A stretch of 64,000 nt of DNA from Candidatus Polarisedimenticolia bacterium (lineage in GTDB: Bacteria; Acidobacteriota; Polarisedimenticolia; Gp22-AA2; AA152), in assembly GCA_036004685.1 (NCBI GenBank), contig DASYRE010000031.1, positions 124,001 to 188,000 on the forward strand, read 5' to 3'. The position numbers were made by a program, and so were the translations under genes. This document shows positions 1 to 9,354 of the stretch, one piece after another. Below the pieces are notes generated by a model. That model saw only the letters and a list, made by a program, of their open reading frames with translations. It had not been told where the DNA came from and searched no databases. The first letter of the stretch is position 1. Each line of letters starts with the position of its first letter.

Positions 1-1258
1 AGATCTGCCGGGGCCGGCCGATCCGGAACGCGGGATCATGCCTCATCTCCAGCCAGTGCGCGATCCAGCCGGCAAGCCGCCCCATCGCGAACATCACGGT
101 GAACATGTTCACGGGGATGCCAATCGCCTGGTAGATCACGCCGGAGTAGAAGTCGACGTTCGGGTAGAGCTTCCGGCTGACGAAGTACTCGTCCTTCAAG
201 GCCACCTCCTCCAGCTTCATGGCGATTTCGAGAAGCTGGCCGGAGCCCCCCACCCGTCCGATGACGTCGTCGCAAGTCTTCTTGAGGATCGCCGCCCGCG
301 GGTCGTAGCTCTTGTAGACGCGATGCCCGAAGCCCATCAGCCGTGTCGTGTCGTTCTTGTCCTTGGCGCGCTGGAGGAATTTCTCCGCGCTTCCTTCCTT
401 GGCCGCGATCTGCTCGAGCATCTCGATCACCTTCTGGTTCGCCCCGCCGTGCAGCGGCCCCCACAGGGCGCTGATCCCGGCCGAGATGCTGGCGAAGAGG
501 TTCGCCCGCGAGCTGCCGACCAGCCGGACGGTGCTCGTGGAGCAGTTCTGCTCGTGGTCGGCGTGGAGGATCAGCAGGAGATCCACCGCTTTGGCCACCA
601 CCGGGTCGACCGCGAAGTCCTCGCAGGGATTGCCGAACATCATCCGCAGGAAGTTGGAGCAGTAGTCCAGCTTGTTGCGCGGGTAAAGGGCGGGCTGCCC
701 CAGGGAGTGCTTGTAGGAAAGCGCCGCGATCGTCGGCATCTTCGCCAAGAGTCGGACGATCGACTCGTGGACGTTCTGGTCGGTCTCCGGATACTGATAG
801 AACGTGGCGAGCGCCCCGACGGCGGCGGCGCAGACCGGCATCGGATGGGCGTCCTTCGGCAGCGACGCGAAGAAGCGCTCGAAATCCTCGTGAAGCATCG
901 TGTGGTAGGTGATCTCGCGGATGAAGTGCTGCAGCTCGGCCGGCGTCGGCAGCTCTCCATGAATGAGCAGCCAGGCGACCTCGAGGTAGTTGCTCTTCTC
1001 CGAAAGCTCCTCGATCGGGTATCCCCGGTAACGGAGAATCCCTTTCTCCCCGTCGATGAACGTGATGCTGCTCGCGCAAGCACCCGTGTTGCCGAATCCC
1101 GGATCCATCGTGATCAGCCCCAGCGTGTCCCGGAGCTTGGTGATGTCGGCGGCCACCTCGCCTTCGGTCCCCGTGATGACCGGTAGCTTCGCGGTCTTTC
1201 CCCGGCGGGAGAGCTCCAGAGTCTCTCCCGCGCTCTTCTCAGGCTGCTGCGTTCCCAT
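1..1258 (-). CDS. gltA: citrate synthase (3' end beyond the window)
   Basis: Condenses acetyl-CoA and oxaloacetate to citrate, the entry step of the TCA cycle, in the cytoplasm. The reverse-strand translation from ATG at 1258 runs open for 419 codons to the window edge. It carries the type II citrate synthase landmarks: WGPLHGGANQ and GFGHRVYK with the two active-site histidines, and NVDFYSG with the catalytic aspartate. The last visible residues, IGRPRQ, match the region about ten residues before the usual C-terminus, so almost the whole protein is present. GGAGAGGAG lies just upstream of the ATG and supports this start. The gene is transcribed divergently from the efflux operon at 1489. Confidence 0.97.
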   Translation of the reverse strand, partial: MGTQQPEKSAGETLELSRRGKTAKLPVITGTEGEVAADITKLRDTLGLITMDPGFGNTGACASSITFIDGEKGILRYRGYPIEELSEKSNYLEVAWLLIHGELPTPAELQHFIREITYHTMLHEDFERFFASLPKDAHPMPVCAAAVGALATFYQYPETDQNVHESIVRLLAKMPTIAALSYKHSLGQPALYPRNKLDYCSNFLRMMFGNPCEDFAVDPVVAKAVDLLLILHADHEQNCSTSTVRLVGSSRANLFASISAGISALWGPLHGGANQKVIEMLEQIAAKEGSAEKFLQRAKDKNDTTRLMGFGHRVYKSYDPRAAILKKTCDDVIGRVGGSGQLLEIAMKLEEVALKDEYFVSRKLYPNVDFYSGVIYQAIGIPVNMFTVMFAMGRLAGWIAHWLEMRHDPAFRIGRPRQI

Positions 1259-1356
1259 GACGTGGCTCCTCTCCGCCGCGTTCCGGGTGCGATTCGCACC
1301 CGATTGTCGGCAGGCGCGATCGAATTCTACTCCCGCCGCTTGGCTCTTCTCAAATG

Positions 1357-1386
1357 TTGCCCGGGATTGCGGCGGCGCATTAGAAT
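1357..1386 (+). promoter_or_regulatory. possible sigma-70-like promoter of the efflux operon
   Basis: TTGCCC at 1357 and TAGAAT at 1381 are separated by 18 bases, in the divergent gap between gltA and the TolC gene and about 100 bases before the start at 1489. The -10 matches five of six consensus positions; the -35 is weaker. No operator was recognised beside it. Confidence 0.3.
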
Positions 1387-1488
1387 GTCCCGCTCTTTCA
1401 AAGACGATACGAGCGGGCCTGAGAAAAGGACCCGCCACTCACGGTCGCGAGACCGGCGCATGAGCCGCCACCCGCGGATAGGATCGGG

Positions 1489-2799
1489 ATGATCGATGCG
1501 CACCGCCGCTCCCCGGGACTCGGCCAGGCAAGAAGGAAGGCTGCCTGGGCCCAGGGAGCCCTGCTCGTCCTGGCGCTGGCGCCGCCCAGCCTGCCGCTGT
1601 GCCAGGACGCGGCGCCTTCACCTCCCGTCCCTGAATCGCTCCAGGAGGTCGAGCGGCGCGCGCTCGCCGCGAGCCCACTTCTGAAAGCCGCCGACGCCCG
1701 GATCGAGCAGCAGCAGGGACTTCTCCGCCAGGCCGGCCTCTATCCCAATCCCGAGCTTTCCCTCGACGTCACGCGCTTCGCCGGCGGCTTCGCGCCGCGC
1801 GAGACGAGCCTGGCGATTCGCCAGCCTTTCCCCTGGCACGGCAAGCGGGGGCTCGACCGGAAGGCGGCCATGGAGCGGTTGGAAGCGGCGCGCAGCGACC
1901 GCGAGCGGGACCGGCTGGACGTTCTCCTCCAGGTCCGGGAGGCTTTCGCGCGCGTCTATTTCGCCGCCAAGGCGGTGAGCCTGAAGGAGGAGGACCTCGA
2001 AGCCGCCCGCTCGATCGAGAAGGCCGTCGAGCTGCGGGTTTCGGCCGGGGACGCCGCGCCCATGGAGTCGCTCCGGGCCTCGGTCGAAAGGATGCGGGCC
2101 GACAGCCAGATGGTCCTCGCGCGGGGCGAGTTGGCCGCCGAAGCGGCCGGCTTGAACCTGCTTCAGGGCCTGCCGGCGGACGCTCCCGTCGACCTGGCGG
2201 ATCCCGGCGCCGAGCCCGGGCCGGCCGGAAGCCTTCCCGAGCTCCAGGAAATCGCGCTGCGCGGCCAGCCGGAGGTTCAGTCACGAGAGCACGCGGCGCG
2301 CGCCGCGGCCTTCGAGGCGGATCGCGCCCGTCTGGAAAGGCGCCCCGACTTCGCCGTGGGGCCGACCTTGGGGGACGATCAAGGACGGAACTACCTCGGC
2401 GCCGGCGTCGCCGTGCGCTTGCCGATCTGGAACCGGAACCAGGGGAACATCGAGGCGGCCGAAGCGGGGCGCCGGACCGGGGAAGCGGAAGCGGAGGCCG
2501 CCCGGATTGCCGCGAGACGTCTCGTCGCCGACGCGTACAACCGCTATCACGTCGCCCAGGCCCAGCACCAGCTCTACGAGCAGGGACTGCTCGCGCGGGC
2601 GGCCGAGCTGGTCGAAACCGCTCGAAAATCGTACGAGGGCGGCGAGTCGGGAATCCTGGATCTGCTCGACGCCAGGCGCTCCGCGTTGGCGGTCCGGGAA
2701 GAATACCATCGCTCCGGGCTCGACGCGGCCTTGGCGGCGGCTCGGCTCCGGCGCGCGGCAGGTCTGGATCGGGCCGAGGGAGCGCCGGCGAGCCCATGA
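1489..2799 (+). CDS. TolC-family outer membrane efflux protein (CzcC-like)
   Basis: Outer-membrane channel of a tripartite efflux pump, 436 residues. A hydrophobic N-terminal stretch (about residues 20-38) looks like a signal sequence. The rest is two repeats of long helices typical of the OEP family, with conserved features such as YPNPELSLD near residue 85 and the GGESGILDLLDARR region near the C-terminus. It is the first gene of a three-gene operon whose next gene starts in an ATGA overlap. Partnership with a CzcA-type pump suggests divalent metal export, but the substrate is not shown by sequence. The ATG at 1489 has only a weak ribosome binding site. Confidence 0.9.
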   Translation: MIDAHRRSPGLGQARRKAAWAQGALLVLALAPPSLPLCQDAAPSPPVPESLQEVERRALAASPLLKAADARIEQQQGLLRQAGLYPNPELSLDVTRFAGGFAPRETSLAIRQPFPWHGKRGLDRKAAMERLEAARSDRERDRLDVLLQVREAFARVYFAAKAVSLKEEDLEAARSIEKAVELRVSAGDAAPMESLRASVERMRADSQMVLARGELAAEAAGLNLLQGLPADAPVDLADPGAEPGPAGSLPELQEIALRGQPEVQSREHAARAAAFEADRARLERRPDFAVGPTLGDDQGRNYLGAGVAVRLPIWNRNQGNIEAAEAGRRTGEAEAEAARIAARRLVADAYNRYHVAQAQHQLYEQGLLARAAELVETARKSYEGGESGILDLLDARRSALAVREEYHRSGLDAALAAARLRRAAGLDRAEGAPASP

Positions 2800-3770
2800 G
2801 CGCGATCCTGCGACGCAGCGCTCCCGCGGCCGCCGTGGCGATGCTCCTGGCGGCCGGCTGCGGCGGCCATGACGGCGCCGGGCGGCCGGGCGCGAAGCCG
2901 GCGGCCGATGCCGCGGCTTCCAGCCCGACCCGGGTCGTCCTGACGCCGGAAGCCATCCGCCAGGCCGGAATCGCCACCGAGGTGACGCATCGGTCGCCCT
3001 TCGCGGCGACTCTTTCCCTGCCGGCGAAGCTCAGCCCCACTCCGGAGACGCCCGAGGAGCTGGAAGCGCGGCTCGCGTACCAGGATTCCAACGCGCGATT
3101 CCAGAAGGCCGCGGCGCAGTTCCAGCGGCTGAAGAAGCTGGCTTCGGAGAACGTGGCGGCCGCGAAGACCGTTCAGGAAGCGCAAATGGAATATGCGCAG
3201 GCCGAGGTCGAGCGCCGCAGGGCCCAAGCGACGCTCCAGAATCTGGGAATCGGCGCGCCAAGCCCCGCTTTCCCTCACGCCGACATCTGGGCCCTCGCCC
3301 AGGTCTACGAGGCTCAAGTCCCCGACGTGAAGCCGGAAGCGGAGGCCTGGATCGCGGTGGAGTCCGCACCCGGGGAGCAGTTTTCGGGAAGAGTCGTTTC
3401 GCTGGCCCGCTTCCTCAGGCCGGAAACCCGCACCTTCACCGCCCGCGTCGCGGTCCAGGATCCCCGGCATCGTCTTCGTCCCCAGGAGACGGCCATGGTC
3501 GAGGTCAAGACCTCGGAGCGGGAATCCTTCAGCGTCCCCGTTTCCGCTCTTCTGTATGAAGGGACCGACCAGGTCCTCTTCGTGAAAACGCCGGGGGGGT
3601 TCGAGAAGCGGCGGGTCCGGGTCGGTCCGCGGCAAGGCGGACGCGTGGAGGTCCTGGAAGGGATCTCGGAAGGAGACGAGGTGGTGACCCAGGGCGCCCA
3701 GGCGCTCCTGGGGGAGCTGTTCAAGACCACCATTCCAGGGGAAGGGGACGAATCGGACGAGGGGGATTGA
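2796..3770 (+). CDS. RND efflux periplasmic adaptor (membrane fusion protein, CzcB-like), unusually short
   Basis: Periplasmic adaptor linking the TolC channel to the RND pump. The 324-residue product begins with a lipoprotein signal (lipobox LLAAGC, Cys22). A helical hairpin spans about residues 85-150. The beta-barrel then follows (AQVYEAQVPDV, SGRVVSLARFLRPETRTF) and a C-terminal membrane-proximal domain. Both halves of the lipoyl/barrel-sandwich domain that normally flank the hairpin cannot be found: the reading passes from PAKLSPTPETPEELE straight into the helices, and from LGIGAPSP straight into the barrel. The acidic tail EGDESDEGD ends the protein. The start overlaps the TolC stop by four bases, implying coupled translation. 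Confidence 0.88.
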   Translation: MSAILRRSAPAAAVAMLLAAGCGGHDGAGRPGAKPAADAAASSPTRVVLTPEAIRQAGIATEVTHRSPFAATLSLPAKLSPTPETPEELEARLAYQDSNARFQKAAAQFQRLKKLASENVAAAKTVQEAQMEYAQAEVERRRAQATLQNLGIGAPSPAFPHADIWALAQVYEAQVPDVKPEAEAWIAVESAPGEQFSGRVVSLARFLRPETRTFTARVAVQDPRHRLRPQETAMVEVKTSERESFSVPVSALLYEGTDQVLFVKTPGGFEKRRVRVGPRQGGRVEVLEGISEGDEVVTQGAQALLGELFKTTIPGEGDESDEGD

Positions 3771-3771
3771 G

Positions 3772-6700
3772 ATGCTCTCCCGCCTGGTCGGTTTTTCCCT
3801 TTCCAACCGCTTGATCGTCCTGGTGCTGTCCGGCCTTCTGATTTTTTTCGGCGTCTTGCTCGCCTCCTCCTCTCCGGTCGACGTTTTTCCGGAATTCGCC
3901 CCGCCGGAAGTGGTGATGCAGACGGAGGCCCCCGGCTTCTCTTCGTCGGAAGTCGAGTCGCTCGTCACGGTGCCGCTCGAGCAGGCCATCAACGGGTCCC
4001 CCGGGCTGCTGACGCTGCGCTCCTCCTCCGCGGCGGGAATCTCGGTCATCATCGCCATCTTCGCCGACGGCACCGACATCTACCGGGCCCGCCAGGTCCT
4101 CAGCGAGCGTCTCCTGTCGGCGGCGGCGCGCCTGCCCGGCGGGGTCGAAGCTCCGGGAATGACGCCCGTCGTTTCCGCTTCGAGCACGGTTCTCGACGTC
4201 GGCCTCACCGCGGGACCCGGATTCAATCCGCTGGAGCTGAGGAGCCTCGCCGACTGGACCTTGAGGCCGCGGATCCTGGCGATTCCGGGCGTCTCCCGCG
4301 TCACCATCTTCGGAGGGGGCGTCAAGCAATACCAGGTTCTCGTCTCCCCCCGGCGCCTGCAGACTTACGGAGTCGGCATCGGCCAGGTGGTCTCCGCCGC
4401 CTCGGGCGCTTCGGCGCTGGCCGCGGCCGGCTTCCTGCGCGCCGGCGATCAGGTGCTGCCGATTCGCGCCCAGGGGCTGGTGAGCTCGCCAGCGGATCTG
4501 GAGCAGGCGGTCGTCCTTTATCGCGACGGGGTTCCCGTCACGCTGGGGCAGGTGGCCCAGGTCCGCTTCGGAGCGGAGTTCAAGGTCGGGGATGCCGCCA
4601 TCGACGGAAGTCCGGGGGTCGTCCTCGAAGTCGACAAGCTTCCGGGCGCCAACACGCTGGACGTCACCACTTCCCTGGAGGGCGCTCTGGAAGAGCTTTC
4701 CCATGCTCTCCCGAAGGGCGTCCGCATTCACAAGAAGCTGTTCCGGCAGGCCACGTTCGTCGAGCGGGCGGTGGGAAACCTCGAGCGCGCGCTCTGGCTC
4801 GGAGCCATCCTGGTGGCCGTCGTCCTGGTTCTGTTCCTCATGGACTTCCGGACCGCGGCCATCAGCCTCACTGCGATTCCCGTCTCCCTGCTCGCAGCGA
4901 TCCTCGTCCTGCGCGGCGCCGGGGCGACGCTGAACACCATGACGCTGGGAGGGCTGGCGATCGCCATCGGGGAGGTGGTGGACGACGCCATCATCGACGT
5001 GGAAAACATCCTCCGGCGCCTGCGGGAGAATCGCCAGCTCCCAGAGCCTCTTCCGATCTTCGGCGTCATCCTCAAGGCGTCGCTGGAAGTCCGCAGCGCC
5101 GTCGTGTACGCCACGTTCATCGTGGCGCTCGTCTTCCTTCCCATCTTCTTTCTCAGCGGCATCCAGGGAAGACTTTTCGCTCCGCTGGGGTATGCCTACG
5201 TCGCCGCCACCCTTTCCTCGCTGTTGGTCGCCCTCACCCTGACGCCGGCCCTCGCCTCCCTGTTCCTGGCTGGATCCTCCGCCGACCGCGAGGAAGGGAC
5301 CCTGGTGAGGAGGCTCAAGGACTCGTACCGCTGGGCGCTGGCCCGGCTCCTCGGCCGGCCCGGCACCGTCGTGACGGTGGCCGCGCTGCTCTTCCTGATT
5401 TCGCTCACCCTGCTGCCGCTCTTCGGGGTCGAGCTGCTGCCCGACTTCCAGGAAGGGAACGTGATCATCCACATGGCCGGCCTCCCCGGGACGTCCCTGG
5501 AGACCTCCGTGCGGTCGGCCCTGGCAGTGCAGAAGAACCTTCACCAGCTGCCGCAGGTGGTTTCCACGGCCCTGAAAGCGGGTCGCGCCGAGCTCGGCGA
5601 AGACACCTGGGGACCCGAGCAGTCGGAGCTGATGCTCGCGCTGGATCCCAAGGAAGAAATCTACGGTCCGCTCCTTGACAAGATCCGTGACCGGCTTGCC
5701 GCCTTTCCCGGCTTTTCCTTCGCGGTCAACCAATTCCTCAAGGAGAGAATGGAGGAGGTGATCTCGGGAACGAGGGCGCCGGTCGTCCTGCGGATTCAGG
5801 GCCCCGATCTCGCGGTGCTTCGCGAGGAGGCGGCGCGTGACGCCGCGGCGATGGCGGCCATCCCGGGAGCCGATCACGTGCAGGTCGAGCGCCAGGTGGA
5901 AATGCCCCAGGTCGAGATCCGCTTCGACCGGGAAGCGGCCGCGCGTTACGGCCTGACGATGGAGAACCTGCGGGAAGCCGCCACGGTGTCCCTCTGGGGC
6001 ATCCGGGCCGGTCAGGTCTACGAGGGCCAGAAGGTCTTCGACGTCTGGGTTCGGGGCGAGGGAGGAATCCAGGAGGACCCGGCGGCGATCGGGAGAATGC
6101 TCGTGGACGTGCCCACGGGAGGATCGATTCCTCTCTCCTCGGTGGCGAAGATCGACGTCGGCCGCGAGCCGAACGTCATCAACCGGCAAGCCGGGACACG
6201 CCAAATCCTGGTCACGGCCGGCGCCGCGAAAAGAGACGTCGGCAGCTTCGTCGCCGAAGCGCGGCGCCGGATCGATGCCCTGCGTCTTCCGGTAGGATAT
6301 TTCCGGACCTGGGAAGGCGAGTACGAAGCCCAGAAGCAGACCCGCCGCGAGCTGGCTCTTCTCGGGCTCGGCGCCGCCGTCGGCGTCTTCCTGCTGCTGT
6401 GCGCCGATTTCGGCTCGGCGAGGCTGGCTTTGCTGGTGATGGCCAACCTGCCGCTGGCGCTGGTGGGAGGCGTCGCCGCGGCGGCGTTGAGCGGCGGCCT
6501 CCTCTCCATCGGCTCGCTGGTGGGATTCATCACTCTGTTCGGAATCTCCACCCGGAACAGCATCATGCTCGTCTCCCATTTCCGCCACCTGGAGATCGAA
6601 GAGAAGAGGACGCCCGGCTCGGAGCTGGTCATGATGGGAAGCCTGGACCGGCTCTCCCCCATTCTCATGACCGCGCTCGTGACCGGCTTGGGCTTGATGC

Positions 6701-6876
6701 CGCTGGCGTTGCAGGCCGGCCGCGCCGGCCAGGAAATCGAACACCCCATGGCGGCGGTGATTCTCGGCGGCCTGGCTTCCTCGACGCTCCTGAATCTGCT
6801 CGTCCTTCCCCCGCTTTACCTGCGCTGGCACCGGCCCACCGCCGTGGCGCGCGTGACGGAGCGGGGTGAGCCGTGA
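3772..6876 (+). CDS. RND efflux pump inner membrane subunit (CzcA/CusA-like)
   Basis: Proton-driven inner-membrane pump of 1034 residues, the usual length for the HME-RND family. Twelve membrane segments are expected and the visible pattern fits: one at residues 8-30, a block at about 340-540, and a second block at about 870-1020. The membrane motif GEVVDDAIIDVEN holds the acidic pair used in proton transfer. It starts one base after the adaptor stop and ends in an overlap with the methyltransferase gene. Heavy-metal export is the family expectation; no substrate-specific methionine or histidine cluster was identified. Confidence 0.93.
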   Translation: MLSRLVGFSLSNRLIVLVLSGLLIFFGVLLASSSPVDVFPEFAPPEVVMQTEAPGFSSSEVESLVTVPLEQAINGSPGLLTLRSSSAAGISVIIAIFADGTDIYRARQVLSERLLSAAARLPGGVEAPGMTPVVSASSTVLDVGLTAGPGFNPLELRSLADWTLRPRILAIPGVSRVTIFGGGVKQYQVLVSPRRLQTYGVGIGQVVSAASGASALAAAGFLRAGDQVLPIRAQGLVSSPADLEQAVVLYRDGVPVTLGQVAQVRFGAEFKVGDAAIDGSPGVVLEVDKLPGANTLDVTTSLEGALEELSHALPKGVRIHKKLFRQATFVERAVGNLERALWLGAILVAVVLVLFLMDFRTAAISLTAIPVSLLAAILVLRGAGATLNTMTLGGLAIAIGEVVDDAIIDVENILRRLRENRQLPEPLPIFGVILKASLEVRSAVVYATFIVALVFLPIFFLSGIQGRLFAPLGYAYVAATLSSLLVALTLTPALASLFLAGSSADREEGTLVRRLKDSYRWALARLLGRPGTVVTVAALLFLISLTLLPLFGVELLPDFQEGNVIIHMAGLPGTSLETSVRSALAVQKNLHQLPQVVSTALKAGRAELGEDTWGPEQSELMLALDPKEEIYGPLLDKIRDRLAAFPGFSFAVNQFLKERMEEVISGTRAPVVLRIQGPDLAVLREEAARDAAAMAAIPGADHVQVERQVEMPQVEIRFDREAAARYGLTMENLREAATVSLWGIRAGQVYEGQKVFDVWVRGEGGIQEDPAAIGRMLVDVPTGGSIPLSSVAKIDVGREPNVINRQAGTRQILVTAGAAKRDVGSFVAEARRRIDALRLPVGYFRTWEGEYEAQKQTRRELALLGLGAAVGVFLLLCADFGSARLALLVMANLPLALVGGVAAAALSGGLLSIGSLVGFITLFGISTRNSIMLVSHFRHLEIEEKRTPGSELVMMGSLDRLSPILMTALVTGLGLMPLALQAGRAGQEIEHPMAAVILGGLASSTLLNLLVLPPLYLRWHRPTAVARVTERGEP

Positions 6877-7649
6877 ACTTCCGCAGCTTCGTCTGGTTCC
6901 TGGGCCGGCCCACGCTCTACCCGGAGCTGGTCCGGAGACTGGGCTCGTCGATGAAGCACCCGCGGACGATGCGGTCGCATCGCGAGCTGCAGAAGATGCG
7001 CAGCGCCGAATGGTGCGCCGCGGCCGCCACGACGCGCCAGGCGTTTCTTCGCGAGACGGGACTGCCCGAGGAATGCCCCTCGGTTTCGGAGCTTCATTCG
7101 GAGGTCTGGCGGCGGGCGGAGGAAGTCGCCGCCTCCTGCCCCGTGAGGATGGGCGGGGCGGGGGAGGTGGATCTCCTCTATCACCTCTGCCTGCACCTGG
7201 GCGTCGAGCGCGTCGTCGAGACGGGGGTGGCGCACGGCTGGTCGAGCCTGGTGATCCTCATGGCGCTCGAGAAGATGGGCCAAGGCCGTCTCGTCAGCGG
7301 CGACATGCCGTACGCGCTGCGCCGCAACGATCGATACGTCGGATGGGTCGTCCCGGAGAACTTGCGCTCGCGCTGGAAGCTCATCCGGCTGCCGGACCGC
7401 GACGTCCTGCCCAGGGTCCTGCGCGATTGGCCGGTCATCGACTTGGCGCACTACGACAGCGACAAGTCGGAGCGCGGGCGGGCCTTCGGCTACGAGAGCC
7501 TGTGGTCCGCCCTGCGCCCCGGCGGCTTCCTGATTTCGGACGACATCCACGACAACCTCGCCTTCCGGGACTTCTGCGAAAAGGTCGGCCGCAAGCCCTG
7601 GGTCCTTCCCGCCCGCGGCGGCAGCTACGTCGGTTTTTTGAGAAAGTAG
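6873..7649 (+). CDS. class I SAM-dependent methyltransferase (Methyltransf_24-like)
   Basis: A 258-residue cytoplasmic protein whose C-terminal half has a Rossmann-type SAM fold: ERVVETGVAHGWSS is motif I, then IDLAHYDSDKS and LRPGGFLISDDIHDN. These features are typical of small-molecule or sugar methyltransferases of the Methyltransf_24/CmcI type. The acceptor is unknown. GTG at 6873 overlaps the efflux-pump stop (GTGA), so the gene is probably co-transcribed with the pump although no functional link is evident. Confidence 0.82.
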   Translation: MNFRSFVWFLGRPTLYPELVRRLGSSMKHPRTMRSHRELQKMRSAEWCAAAATTRQAFLRETGLPEECPSVSELHSEVWRRAEEVAASCPVRMGGAGEVDLLYHLCLHLGVERVVETGVAHGWSSLVILMALEKMGQGRLVSGDMPYALRRNDRYVGWVVPENLRSRWKLIRLPDRDVLPRVLRDWPVIDLAHYDSDKSERGRAFGYESLWSALRPGGFLISDDIHDNLAFRDFCEKVGRKPWVLPARGGSYVGFLRK

Positions 7650-7670
7650 CGTAAGCTTTCCTCCGCCGCG

Positions 7671-8555
7671 CTAGAGCGAGATCTTGCGGAGCGACAGGAG
7701 GCCGCCGAAGGCGCCGGCAGAGATGCCGAGGAGGACGAGCAGCCAGATCGTGGAGAGGGGCAGGAAAGAGGCGGCGAAGAGATCGTTGAAGAAGGGAACG
7801 ATCTTGGCCGGGTGCAGGACCAGGTAGCGGTGGATGCCGCGCAGGCAGGCGAGCGCGATCCCTCCCCCCAGAGCGCCAAGCAGCGACGACTCCAGGAGGA
7901 ACGGGGCCAGGATGAAGGTGCGGGTGGCCCCCACCAGCCGGAGGATCTCGATCTCCTGCTGGCGGGAGTAGATCGTCAGGCGGATCACGCTGGCGATCGT
8001 CAGGATCGCCGCGAGCCCGACCACCCCGCCGAGCGAATAGCCGACCGCCCGCGCCAGCGTCACGAGATCGCGCAGCCGGCTGATCCAGGGGAGATCGAAC
8101 GCGGTCTCCTCGACGCCCGGGAGCTTGCCGATCTCGGCAGCGAAGCGGCGCACCGCGTCAGGATCGCGGTGGCCGGGCGCCATCCGGACTTCGATCGACG
8201 CCGGGAAGGGGTTCTCCTCGAGCGCGTCGGGAACTTCCCGCAGGGCGGGGAAGAGCCGGCGGAACTTCTCGAGCGCCGCCCCCGGGGGGACGTACTCGAA
8301 GCTCGCGGCCTCGCTCCGGCTTTTCAAGGCGTCGAGCAGCGCCCGGCGGTCTGCCTCGGGTGCGTCCGCCTTGAGGTACACGCTGAGCGTCACTTCGCTC
8401 CCCAGCTCCGTCACGGTGCGCGACAGGTTGTGCGCTACCAGCAGGAAGATCCCGACCAGCAGCAGGGAGACGGCGATCGTGGCGGCGGCCAGCAGATTCA
8501 TGAAGCGGTTGCGCCAGAGGTTCACCAGCGCTTCCACGAACGTGTGACGGAGCAA
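7671..8555 (-). CDS. ftsX: cell division permease-like protein FtsX
   Basis: Membrane partner of FtsE, acting at the division septum to control peptidoglycan hydrolases. The 294 residues show the FtsX plan: a short cytoplasmic start (HTFVEALVNLWRNRFMN), a first membrane helix at about 20-42, an extracytoplasmic domain of about 130 residues, and three C-terminal membrane helices. The segment IYSRQQEIEILRLVGAT is a strong FtsX signature. It follows ftsE on the same strand with a 71-base gap. It converges with the methyltransferase gene at 7649; no clear terminator was seen between them. Confidence 0.95.
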   Translation of the reverse strand: MLRHTFVEALVNLWRNRFMNLLAAATIAVSLLLVGIFLLVAHNLSRTVTELGSEVTLSVYLKADAPEADRRALLDALKSRSEAASFEYVPPGAALEKFRRLFPALREVPDALEENPFPASIEVRMAPGHRDPDAVRRFAAEIGKLPGVEETAFDLPWISRLRDLVTLARAVGYSLGGVVGLAAILTIASVIRLTIYSRQQEIEILRLVGATRTFILAPFLLESSLLGALGGGIALACLRGIHRYLVLHPAKIVPFFNDLFAASFLPLSTIWLLVLLGISAGAFGGLLSLRKISL

Positions 8556-8626
8556 GGCGGACCCCCAAACCCACTACGGTGAGGCGGCCGGATTGACCGG
8601 GCCGGCATTCCCCGCCCGGCGACGGG

Positions 8627-9304
8627 TCAGGCCTTCGAGCGGAGCAGCTCGTGCGTGATGAGCCGCCCGCAATCGAGCGTCAGGACGCGCTTTCCCATCC
8701 TCTGGATCAGGTCCCGGTCGTGCGTGGCGACCAGGACCGTGGTGCCGCGGATGTTGATCTCCTTGAAGAGCGTCATGATCTCCCACGAGAGATCGGGATC
8801 CAGGTTTCCGGTCGGCTCGTCAGCCAAAAGCAGCTTCGGCTCGTTCACCAGCGCCCGCGCGATGGCGACGCGCTGCTGCTCCCCGCCGGAGAGCTGCAGC
8901 GGATAGGAGCGGACCTTGTGGTTGAGGCCGAGCATCTCGAGCACGGAGAAGGTCCGGGACCGCTGGATTCTCTGCGGCACTCCGAGGATCTCCATCACCA
9001 GCGCCACGTTTTCGTACACCGTTTTGCGCGGCAGGAGCTTGAAGTCCTGGAACACGACGCCGATTCGCCGCCGCAGCTGGGGGACCTTCGAGGGGGGCAG
9101 CGTCGAGACGTTCATGCCGTCGACGAGGATCTTCCCGGAGGTCGCGATCTCCTCCCGGAGGAGCAGGCGCAGAAGCGTCGTCTTGCCGGCGCCGCTCGCG
9201 CCCGTCAGGAAGACGAAATCCCCTTTCCCGATCTCCAGGCTCACGTCGACGAGGGCGTGTGACGAGCGGCCGTAGTCCTTGTGGACGTGGTAGAGTTCCA
9301 CCAT
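8627..9304 (-). CDS. ftsE: cell division ATP-binding protein FtsE
   Basis: ABC-type ATPase that powers FtsX. The 225 residues contain Walker A (GASGAGKTT, about residues 36-44), the Q-loop (VFQDFKLL), the signature LSGGEQQRVAIARAL, Walker B (LLLADEPTG) and the switch histidine (ATHD). Length and order fit FtsE exactly. It is the upstream gene of the ftsEX pair, and its start lies 50 bases from the divergently transcribed glycosyltransferase at 9355. Confidence 0.97.
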   Translation of the reverse strand: MVELYHVHKDYGRSSHALVDVSLEIGKGDFVFLTGASGAGKTTLLRLLLREEIATSGKILVDGMNVSTLPPSKVPQLRRRIGVVFQDFKLLPRKTVYENVALVMEILGVPQRIQRSRTFSVLEMLGLNHKVRSYPLQLSGGEQQRVAIARALVNEPKLLLADEPTGNLDPDLSWEIMTLFKEINIRGTTVLVATHDRDLIQRMGKRVLTLDCGRLITHELLRSKA

Positions 9305-9354
9305 AATCGCGCTATGCTACGGGATGCTCCTCGCGGGAAGCAAGGGACGATTCG

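Noticed and set aside
38-1186. Long open frame on the plus strand opposite citrate synthase
   Set aside because: Antisense shadow caused by high GC; its translation has no family pattern while the minus strand encodes a textbook citrate synthase.
3721-6831. 1036-codon open frame on the minus strand
   Set aside because: Shadow of the CzcA-like pump; composition is low-complexity (rich in Arg, Gly, Asp and His) and no domain is visible.
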